Below are positions 1 through 6,183 of a DNA stretch of 37,190 nucleotides, piece by piece. Every line of letters starts with the position of its first letter. Within the stretch, counting starts at the first letter, position 1. This stretch comes from Bacteroidales bacterium (GTDB lineage Bacteria; Bacteroidota; Bacteroidia; Bacteroidales; UBA932): contig JAKSJG010000013.1 of NCBI GenBank assembly GCA_024398365.1, positions 1-37,190 on the forward strand. Reading direction: 5' to 3'. The position numbers and the translations under genes were made by a program. The notes below the pieces were generated by a model, which was given only the letters and a program-made list of their open reading frames with translations, searched no databases and was not told the DNA's origin.

Positions 1-207
1 ATTTGAGTGCACTCTCCGAAAGGAGGGATGTAGAATGTCGTAAATTCAAGGAAGCCTTAACGGGTAATGCCGATGGTAATCTTGAGCCAAGCTTCCGTAA
101 GGAAGAAGGTGCAGAGACTAGACACGACACACCTAAAGACAAAGGTCAATGGTGAAGGAATAGTCCAGACCACAAATCGCAAGTGTAGCGAAAGCTATAG
201 TGGTACG
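1..207 (+). ncRNA. Group I self-splicing intron, 3' portion (P2 to terminal G), in a tRNA-Leu gene
   Basis: The catalytic core of a group I intron can be folded from the sequence. P2 is CTCC-GAAA-GGAG (14-25). P3 pairs 36-40 with 125-129. P4 pairs TCAAG 46-50 with CTTGA 81-85. P5 pairs 54-56 with 75-77. P6 pairs 86-88 with 108-110 and is capped by P6a CTTCC-GTAA-GGAAG (92-105). P7 pairs GACTA 116-120 with TAGTC 161-165. P8 pairs 131-134 with 143-146. P9 is TAGC-GAAA-GCTA (186-197). The stretch GGTGCAGAGACT (109-120 region) matches the P6/P7 junction I remember from the cyanobacterial tRNA-Leu intron. The last intron base is G207, as expected for the terminal guanosine. P1, the guide sequence and the 5' exon lie upstream of the window. 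There is no homing endonuclease in the visible part; the short frames here are incidental. The subgroup is probably IC3-like, by inference from the tRNA-Leu setting. Confidence 0.9.
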
Positions 208-258
208 AAAATCCCGTGGCCAGCAATGGCCGTACGGGTTCGATTCCCGTCCCGGGCA
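208..258 (+). tRNA. tRNA-Leu (anticodon xAA, probably UAA), 3' exon
   Basis: The 3' exon begins AAAA (208-211, read as positions 35-38). It continues with the anticodon-stem 3' strand TCCCG (212-216), a long type II variable arm with stem GGCC/GGCC (218-221 and 228-231), the T arm ACGGG-TTCGATT-CCCGT (234-250), the acceptor 3' strand CCCGGGC (251-257) and discriminator A258. The following bases are CCG, so CCA is not encoded, which is usual in Bacteroidota. A long variable arm plus two anticodon A's points to leucine. The intron would sit between anticodon bases 34 and 35, the same place as in cyanobacterial and plastid tRNA-Leu(UAA). The 5' half is outside the window, so base 34 cannot be read. 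Confidence 0.88.
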
Positions 259-261
259 CCG

Positions 262-297
262 GAAAGGCTGCAGGTTCATCTGTAGCCTTTCTTTTTT
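262..297 (+). terminator. Rho-independent terminator after tRNA-Leu
   Basis: AAAGGCTGCAG (263-273) pairs with CTGTAGCCTTT (280-290) with one G-T pair and a six-base loop. A T-rich run follows to about 297. It starts a few bases after the tRNA 3' end. Confidence 0.85.
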
Positions 298-460
298 GGG
301 GCTGGGGCGTGGCTTGAGTGGCATCTGGGTTCCACGAGGTGGCTTCAGAGGGCCCTGCAGGGCCTGTCCTCAGCACCCAAGCGCCAAAATAGAGCCTTGG
401 GTGCCGGCTGCCTCCGCCAGAAGCCCTTCTCGGGCATCCTGCCGGCACCCAGGATCCAGT
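298..460. repeat. GC-rich intergenic region with overlapping inverted repeats
   Basis: No coding region is supported here. The 14-base palindrome GGCCCTGCAGGGCC lies near 353-366. CACCCAAG (374-381) can pair with CTTGGGTG (396-403). GGGTGCCGGC (399-408) can instead pair with GCCGGCACCC (441-450), so the two stems are mutually exclusive. A smaller GCCC-TTCT-CGGGC type hairpin lies inside, near 423-435. The block lies after the tRNA terminator and before the next promoter, so it is not in an obvious leader. It may be a dispersed palindromic repeat. Confidence 0.5.
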
Positions 461-480
461 TTGTCGGTGGTAATTTTTGC

Positions 481-511
481 TTTGATGATTATATGAAAAT
501 ATTTAACTTTG
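481..511 (+). promoter_or_regulatory. Bacteroidota-type promoter for the thioredoxin-like lipoprotein gene
   Basis: TTTG (481-484), 19 bases, then TAACTTTG (504-511). This fits the Bacteroidota consensus TTTG-N19-21-TAnnTTTG. The start codon is at 543, leaving a short leader. Confidence 0.8.
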
Positions 512-542
512 GAGTGTGTGGCACTTCAAATAGAATTCACGA

Positions 543-1934
543 ATGAAAGCATCGGCAATAACGACATTATTCTCTGCGGCTGTCATCATGATGGCCTCCT
601 GTACACAAGTGAAAACCGGCAGCATCGTCCTTCAGGGCAACGTTCAGGGCGATCCGGGAAAGGTCATAGTGGTGTCTTTCCTCCCGGGGCAGCTTATGGA
701 TTATCACTATCCGTCAGTGAATGACGGCAGATTCGAATTCACCCTGGACAGCGTGGAAGGCTTTGCGGACCTCATCGTTTCCGTAGGCGGCGTGGAATTT
801 GGCGCGCGCGTCAATGCACTCGACACGCTCAGGATGGACTTTACGGTGAACGAATATGCGAAGGACGTAGAGGCCTCATACGACGGCACAACGGAGAAGG
901 AGAGCCGCATCTGGAAGGACTTCTACGAGACTTACTGCCGCATGAGCATATACAATCTGCCGAAGACCGACCTTGATAAGTCCTACGATGACTGCATCGC
1001 CCTGCTGGACGCTAATGACGCAAAGTTCAAGGCCGACCACAAGGCGGACATGAACAGGTACTACAGCCATCGCGCAGATCTTGCATACTCCCAGCTTAAA
1101 GCCATATTGCTGGACCTGAAAGCCGATGAGGATGGCGTGAAATCCTATGACTACCCTGAGTATCAGGAATTGATGAGTAAAGTGAATCCCAACGATCCCG
1201 ACGTGGTGACATTCCCTCTGGTCTGCCGCTGGGCGTATTTCCACATGGATGAGTTCGGAGACGATACCGTCATCAGTGCAACTGAATTCTTCAAGAAATA
1301 CGGAAAGAAGATCACCAACCCTGACGTCAAGTCATTGCTTGCCAAAACCCTCACTTCATACTGTATGTATAAATTGAATCTCGACTCTCTCGAGAAGTAT
1401 GAGGCGCTGTTCGAGGCTGTTGACGGCTTTGTCCCGGACCGGCCGGAGATCGTGGAGGGTTGCCGCAGCAAGATCGAGGCGGCCATAAACTCACAGAAGG
1501 GCTGCCCCGTTCCTGATACAATGATGCAGACAACAGACGGTAGCGAAGTCGCTCTGTCATCAATGTTCGGGAAAGTCTTGTACATAGACGTCTGGGCCAC
1601 CTGGTGCGGTCCATGTGTCAAGGAAATCCCATACTTCAGGGCGCTTGCGGAGAAGTTCAAGGGCAACGACAGGATATGCTTCATCAGCCTCTCCGTTGAC
1701 AGCGACAAGGACAGGGACAAATGGGTTAAATTTGTCGGTGAAGAGAAGCCTTTCTGGCCGCAGTTCAGGCTCGCCGGTACGAACAATGATGACTTCTGCG
1801 ACAAGGTGGGCATCAGCGCCATCCCGAGATTCCTTCTGATCGGACCGGATGGCAAGTTCATCGACTGCGACTGCGCCCGCCCGTCAGATGAGAGGATCGA
1901 GCTTATCCTCAAAAAGGCCCTTGCCGGCCTGTAA
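543..1934 (+). CDS. Thioredoxin-fold (TlpA/AhpC-TSA type) lipoprotein
   Basis: A 463-residue protein with a lipoprotein signal (lipobox ending at C20, MMASC), so probably anchored in the envelope. Residues of about 25-110 form a beta-rich domain like the DUF4369-type N-termini often fused to such thioredoxins. A helical middle follows. From about residue 325 there is a thioredoxin-like domain with the active site WCGPC, cysteines C355 and C358, and a later cis-proline-like segment (ISAIPRF). The family performs periplasmic thiol-disulfide exchange; the partner protein is unknown. The ATG at 543 follows the promoter at 481-511. The next gene has its own promoter, so this looks monocistronic. 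Confidence 0.88.
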   Translation: MKASAITTLFSAAVIMMASCTQVKTGSIVLQGNVQGDPGKVIVVSFLPGQLMDYHYPSVNDGRFEFTLDSVEGFADLIVSVGGVEFGARVNALDTLRMDFTVNEYAKDVEASYDGTTEKESRIWKDFYETYCRMSIYNLPKTDLDKSYDDCIALLDANDAKFKADHKADMNRYYSHRADLAYSQLKAILLDLKADEDGVKSYDYPEYQELMSKVNPNDPDVVTFPLVCRWAYFHMDEFGDDTVISATEFFKKYGKKITNPDVKSLLAKTLTSYCMYKLNLDSLEKYEALFEAVDGFVPDRPEIVEGCRSKIEAAINSQKGCPVPDTMMQTTDGSEVALSSMFGKVLYIDVWATWCGPCVKEIPYFRALAEKFKGNDRICFISLSVDSDKDRDKWVKFVGEEKPFWPQFRLAGTNNDDFCDKVGISAIPRFLLIGPDGKFIDCDCARPSDERIELILKKALAGL

Positions 1935-1961
1935 AGGGCTGATTGACTATCCCGTCAACCG

Positions 1962-1993
1962 TTTGCCAATTCAAACTGATAGGCTTATCTTTG
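1962..1993 (+). promoter_or_regulatory. Bacteroidota-type promoter for the helix-rich lipoprotein gene
   Basis: TTTG (1962-1965), 20 bases, then TATCTTTG (1986-1993), with the start codon at 2014. It lies in the 79-base gap after the thioredoxin gene and makes the next gene separately transcribed. It also excludes the longer upstream reading of that frame. Confidence 0.8.
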
Positions 1994-2013
1994 CGGCCGC
2001 AATTATCATACTT

Positions 2014-3747
2014 ATGAAGAAATTCTATTCCATTCTGCTTGTTGCAGTGTTGATGATGCCCGTTTTTGCCGGATGCGGCGATGACGTGCTGACCCCTGAA
2101 GATCCTCAGGAAATTATCGAAGAACCGACCCCTGTCGATCCATACGATCTCAATGCGGCTCTCATGAGCCACGGGCCCGAAGCCGGATTACAGACTGTCT
2201 CGCTGGCACGGCCGGTTAGTACCACACCCACCGGGACCACGGGTCTTTCGTGGTCATCCATTGGTACGAGCATCCTTACAGGTTGCGCTTCCGGTCTGGG
2301 AAGCTTTCTGGTCAATCGTGCATTGACCTACGCCTGCGATGCCATTTTCGGTGAGGAGTCACAGGAACTCCTTCTCCTTCACGATGTGATGGGCAAGTTG
2401 AATGATGTCGAGGAAAGACTTGACAATCTTACAAGTATCGCTGAATCCATATATGAGAAACTTGACGAAACCGAGCTCAATGCCCTCTTCTCGTCATTCA
2501 AGAGCATCGACGCTCAGCTGGCCTCACTCTCATCAGTAAACGACTTCTATTATAGCAGACTGTCGAAGGCTGGATCGGAGGAGGAAATCAAGGATATCGT
2601 CAGGGAGTGGGGCACTACAACCATCAATGGCAACCCTGCATACAGTTCGGTCCTGACACTTTCAAAATCCATTCTTGATTTCACCTATTCATACAATGGC
2701 GCGTATGTCAATTTCTGCTCTGTTTATGATATGATCGTGTTCGACAATGTGGCCTGGGAAAACCTTGGATATGACTACAGGGATATGTTCCGTGCATACG
2801 CTGCAGCCAATATTGCACACGGTCTTTATCTTACATTTGCCTATTACTCCCTGTTTGAAGCGGAGTCATCTCTGGAGCAGGTCGTCAAGACAGCCAACAG
2901 GATGGCGAATTATTTCAACTCCTGCCCTGTGATACGTGATTCGGAGCATGTCGTGTGTCAGATCAAGGGCGCACATTTCAGACTTCCCGTAGATTGCCTG
3001 GATGAGCACAGACATTCTCTGGCATGGCCTGAATGGGGAAAATGCGCTCTTTCTTCAATTGATTTTCTCATGTACACCCAGACGGATGTTATGAAAATTT
3101 ATCCCATCACCCACAACAACACCATAAGCGATGAGATGTATTTGTATAATGTCATATTGTCGGATGCTGCAAGGAAGGACGAGTTCCTCAAAAGCCAGCT
3201 GACAAACGATGAGGTGATGGCAATCATGAACTGTTACATCAATTCTTCGGAAGGGGGTATGTCCTTGTTTGATATCCTTGCCCTTGCCGGCGTGAAAGTC
3301 CCCGAGTCTTGCCAGACGATGTATGTACAAACTACACCTGGAGAATTCAAGAATGTCAACGAAGTCTATTTCGGCACTTCCGATACGGAGATTATCGGTT
3401 TCCACGACAATGGTGACCCTTGGAATACCACAAACAAAGGCGACTGCTGCCGAATGTCAATTTCCGGCTATTTCATGGCAGGTCTTCCTGTTTCTGCCAC
3501 ATACAAGGGTACTCCTGTATGCAAGCCGTGTTACGAGGAACGCTATGCCGACCAGAATGTACAGTGGCCATTTTATTTCGTTGTCCGCGACTGGGGTGAG
3601 ACAAAGACTGTAGTCCGTTCATTGGATGGCAAGACAGTGTCCAGGAAATATGCCAGGACATTCTGCTCGGCCAGCAATAACCCGATTAACACTTTCCCGG
3701 GCGATCACTTCGTCATGTTGAAGCTTGGTGCTCTCGAGCGTTATTGA
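2014..3747 (+). CDS. Helix-rich lipoprotein of unknown family
   Basis: I do not recognise this 577-residue protein. The ATG at 2014 is chosen because it follows a clear promoter and opens a lipoprotein signal (lipobox FAGC at about residue 20). An acidic, proline-rich linker follows. A glycine-containing hydrophobic segment (GSFLVNRALTYACDAIFG, about residues 96-113) comes next, then a long heptad-like helical stretch to about residue 185. A further helical region, rich in Tyr and Phe, reaches about residue 310, and the C-terminal part looks beta-rich with several cysteines. A hydrophobic hairpin followed by a helical bundle and a beta domain recalls helical pore-forming toxins in outline only; that is a guess. 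The gene is flanked by other lipoprotein genes and looks somewhat more AT-rich than its neighbours. Confidence 0.75.
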   Translation: MKKFYSILLVAVLMMPVFAGCGDDVLTPEDPQEIIEEPTPVDPYDLNAALMSHGPEAGLQTVSLARPVSTTPTGTTGLSWSSIGTSILTGCASGLGSFLVNRALTYACDAIFGEESQELLLLHDVMGKLNDVEERLDNLTSIAESIYEKLDETELNALFSSFKSIDAQLASLSSVNDFYYSRLSKAGSEEEIKDIVREWGTTTINGNPAYSSVLTLSKSILDFTYSYNGAYVNFCSVYDMIVFDNVAWENLGYDYRDMFRAYAAANIAHGLYLTFAYYSLFEAESSLEQVVKTANRMANYFNSCPVIRDSEHVVCQIKGAHFRLPVDCLDEHRHSLAWPEWGKCALSSIDFLMYTQTDVMKIYPITHNNTISDEMYLYNVILSDAARKDEFLKSQLTNDEVMAIMNCYINSSEGGMSLFDILALAGVKVPESCQTMYVQTTPGEFKNVNEVYFGTSDTEIIGFHDNGDPWNTTNKGDCCRMSISGYFMAGLPVSATYKGTPVCKPCYEERYADQNVQWPFYFVVRDWGETKTVVRSLDGKTVSRKYARTFCSASNNPINTFPGDHFVMLKLGALERY

Positions 3748-3779
3748 TTTTGCTGAAAATCCTAGATGAAAATATTGAT

Positions 3780-3787
3780 TACTTTTG
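3780..3787 (+). promoter_or_regulatory. Possible -7 element before the small ORF
   Basis: TACTTTTG fits TAnnTTTG and lies 20 bases before the small ORF start at 3807. The nearest upstream TTTG (3749-3752) is 27 bases away, longer than usual, so the promoter is only tentative. Confidence 0.45.
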
Positions 3788-3806
3788 CAGGCCAAACAAC
3801 GTAAGG

Positions 3807-3947
3807 ATGGACAGAAACTATTACTCTTCACCAAATATTAAATACATAAGCTGGGAATCAGGTATGGTACTATGCCTCAGCGGAGGCACTCAGACTGAGG
3901 GATACACCATCAGCAGCAACAGTTACGATGAAGATGACTGGGAATAG
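3807..3947 (+). CDS. Small 46-residue protein of the type found near Bacteroidales surface lipoproteins
   Basis: The product is 46 residues and has no signal peptide. It opens MDRNYYSSPNIKYISWESG, then MVLCLSGG, then a Thr/Ser/Gly/Tyr stretch and the acidic end DEDDWE. Bacteroidales genomes contain many small ORFs of this pattern: an N-terminal basic start, a 'VLC.S' centre and an acidic aromatic tail, often beside fimbrillin-like lipoproteins. Their role is not known to me. The start at 3807 is preferred because it follows the TACTTTTG element; the frame is open further upstream, to within the end of the preceding gene. The strong SD for the next gene (AGGAGG) overlaps its stop, which suggests co-translation with the 3958 gene. 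Confidence 0.65.
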   Translation: MDRNYYSSPNIKYISWESGMVLCLSGGTQTEGYTISSNSYDEDDWE

Positions 3948-3957
3948 GAGGACGGCT

Positions 3958-5364
3958 ATGAAGAACATTGCAACATATCTGTCAATGATCGCGATCCTGG
4001 CTCTCTCATCCTGCCAGGATACCTTGAAGACAGACCGGATCCTTCAGAACGGGGACCGGACAGTCATCACCGCTTTCACGGAGGAGGGAGGTGCCAGGAC
4101 ATCACTGAATTACAACTCCGAAGACAACCAGTACGACGTATTGTGGAGCGAGGGGGACAGGATTGTCGTGATGCTTTCCAACAGCCACGGCGAATCAAGG
4201 CACGTGTTCACGCTTGTTGACGGCGCCGGACAGACCAGCGCATCGTTTGCCTGCCCGGATGCCATAGACTGGTCAGAATACAGTTCCGTCAGGGCATACT
4301 ACGGCTATGACGGTACAAGCTGGCCTTCCGAGCAGACCTCAGATGGCGGGAATTCCATAAGCAATGTCCCGATGTACGCATTGGTGGAGAATTTTTCAGG
4401 CAATTCCGCTCCTGCGCTGACATTCAGGAATGCCGGTGGCATTCTCAAAGTGGGACTCAAGGGCTTCAGCATTGTCAAGGAGATCAGAGTCGAGTCAACG
4501 GACCGTATCAGCGGCGCCATCGGCAGCTACTCTTCAAATGCCGCTGTCCTGAACACAGCGGTGCCTAAGGAGACCGTGATAACCCTTGCCGTTCCGGCAG
4601 GTGTCAAGCTTGACAAGGAGGTCTCCACGTCCTTCAACATCGCCCTGCCGCAAAGGACATCAGGTTATTCCGGTGTCAAAATAACGGTCGTGGACGATAT
4701 GGGCAATGAGTTCGTGAAAAGCCTCAAGAGCGACAAAAAGCTCGTCATCGAGCGCAGCATCATCACTCCGTCCAATCTCCCGGCCATTGAAATAGACGGC
4801 ACCTGCAAGCACGGCACCCTCGGGCTTGTCGATGGCCGTGAGGCAGTGATATTCAAGCCACTGAACGAAAGCGTCGGCGATACGTACATCAATCTTGCTG
4901 TCGGGACCGTCAACGAAGCGGAAAGTGCGTCCCGTGAAAACGTATGCTGGTATGCCGCCGGGAACACATACTTCTACAATGTGATGAACAATTCTTACGG
5001 CACCGTCAATCCGAGGACGGATCCCGGCTATACATCATGGGGACTTCCATCCGAGATGGAATTGAGGGACCTTGTGAATTATCTGAAGGACAAGGGTAGC
5101 TGGGACAGCACCAGGAAGGGCCTTTCCATCACATTTGGAGACCACGAATTCTTCCTTCCTGCCTGTGGCAAAGCCAATAACGGCGCAGTGAATGACAACG
5201 GGGTCACAGCTTATTACTGGACCAATACCATGTGGGATATATACAATTATCCGAAGGACGTGGATTATGTCACCTTCAGCGCCGCAGATGCTGTCTCATC
5301 CACATCCCATGCCGCCCCGTCAAAGAGCTGCGCGATGTCCGTCAGGCTGGTGCGCTCCCTGTAG
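3958..5364 (+). CDS. Fimbrillin-like lipoprotein with C-terminal FISUMP-like domain
   Basis: A 468-residue protein with a lipoprotein signal (ALSSC, C19). The ATG at 3958 is chosen over the upstream in-frame ATG because AGGAGG (3946-3951) sits at the right distance. Residues of about 30-280 resemble the N-terminal domain of fimbrillin-like surface proteins: 'ITAFTE', 'RTSLNY', 'VLWSEGDRI', then repeated beta strands. Residues of about 285-468 resemble the Fibrobacter-type major paralogous (FISUMP) domain: 'WGLPSEMELRDL' beginning at W361, 'YYWTNT' with W421, and the end 'SVRLVRSL'. It probably acts at the cell surface, binding or assembling with other surface proteins; the ligand is unknown. 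It is translated right after the small ORF and converges with the pilus operon 28 bases downstream. I saw no good terminator in that gap. Confidence 0.78.
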   Translation: MKNIATYLSMIAILALSSCQDTLKTDRILQNGDRTVITAFTEEGGARTSLNYNSEDNQYDVLWSEGDRIVVMLSNSHGESRHVFTLVDGAGQTSASFACPDAIDWSEYSSVRAYYGYDGTSWPSEQTSDGGNSISNVPMYALVENFSGNSAPALTFRNAGGILKVGLKGFSIVKEIRVESTDRISGAIGSYSSNAAVLNTAVPKETVITLAVPAGVKLDKEVSTSFNIALPQRTSGYSGVKITVVDDMGNEFVKSLKSDKKLVIERSIITPSNLPAIEIDGTCKHGTLGLVDGREAVIFKPLNESVGDTYINLAVGTVNEAESASRENVCWYAAGNTYFYNVMNNSYGTVNPRTDPGYTSWGLPSEMELRDLVNYLKDKGSWDSTRKGLSITFGDHEFFLPACGKANNGAVNDNGVTAYYWTNTMWDIYNYPKDVDYVTFSAADAVSSTSHAAPSKSCAMSVRLVRSL

Positions 5365-5392
5365 GCATCTGATGCTCATATCCGCCGTCGCG

Positions 5393-6181
5393 TCAGAGTT
5401 TCAGCACCTGGCAGGACTTCACCTTCTCGAAGACGCCTGTCAGCAGTGCGTCGGCTGAAGAGAAGCGGGCCGGGACTTCGATGATGTCGCCCGGATGAAT
5501 GTAGTCCAGCAGCCTGTCTATGTCCCCGTCACGGCGTTTGCCATAGACTGGCACGCGTGCATTTCCACCGGGAGTGGAGATGGACAGCGTGACGTACTCC
5601 GCATCATAGTCGGTGGCCGGGCTGTAGCCCCAGTCCTTGAAATAATTCTCGTAAGCCACCCTGCTCTCAAAGGCCTCGTGCCCGTAAGTCCTCTCCGAGA
5701 TGAACGCCAGTTCGCCCTTGACGTAATACGATCCGCCGGCCTCGTACAGCCCCGGCTCCCCCGGATTGATGTACCTGGTGCCGAGCCGTCCCCTGACCCT
5801 GAAGTCCAGATAGGTCTCCACCAGGCCGTAATTGCCGTACTCGTACCACTTCGTCTCCCACACTGACTGCTCCATCACGAAGCAGTTGTCCGCGGTGTAG
5901 CCCTCGTTGCCCGCACTGGAGAATGACCAGACCGGCGTGCCCGGCCCGCCAGGCTCCCCGTCGCGGACAAGCCGGCATCCCGAAGAGCCGTCCTGCCCTG
6001 AGATCACCGGCACATTGGTCCTGACCTCCACCTTGAACTGCTGGGCGTCCGGCGACACGTCGAATATGTTGTTGTCATTGATCGTTATCTGCGGCCTGGT
6101 TGAGGACTGCTCTATGCACTTCTCCCCGGTCTGCGTACAGGCCGTCAGCAGGATGGCCGCTGCCAGAATGTGAATTTTCAT
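5393..6181 (-). CDS. Lipoprotein at the end of the pilus operon, unknown family
   Basis: A 262-residue protein with a short lipoprotein signal (LLTAC, C15). The rest is predicted to be mainly beta strand, with a Gly/Pro-rich segment near residue 75, many aromatic residues and few recognisable motifs. The ATG is two bases beyond the stop of the large tip-protein gene (TAA, TC, ATG), so it is translationally coupled as the last gene of the fimbrial operon. By position it may be an accessory pilus-tip or tip-binding subunit, comparable to the small minor subunits that follow the anchor gene in fim/mfa clusters. That role is inferred from context only. Confidence 0.7.
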   Translation of the reverse strand: MKIHILAAAILLTACTQTGEKCIEQSSTRPQITINDNNIFDVSPDAQQFKVEVRTNVPVISGQDGSSGCRLVRDGEPGGPGTPVWSFSSAGNEGYTADNCFVMEQSVWETKWYEYGNYGLVETYLDFRVRGRLGTRYINPGEPGLYEAGGSYYVKGELAFISERTYGHEAFESRVAYENYFKDWGYSPATDYDAEYVTLSISTPGGNARVPVYGKRRDGDIDRLLDYIHPGDIIEVPARFSSADALLTGVFEKVKSCQVLKL

Positions 6182-6183
6182 GA

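Noticed and set aside
1..258. tmRNA or RNase P RNA instead of an intron plus tRNA
   Set aside because: There is no tag-peptide frame and no RNase P core. The P3-P8 pairings and the terminal G with a type II tRNA exon fit a group I intron much better.
67..285. Open frames inside the intron/tRNA region
   Set aside because: The region is explained in full by the group I intron and the tRNA exon; the frames have no domain, no ribosome binding site and overlap the tRNA.
1849..2013. Longer N-terminus for the 2014-3747 lipoprotein
   Set aside because: The extension overlaps the thioredoxin gene and spans the promoter at 1962-1993. The ATG at 2014 opens a proper lipoprotein signal.
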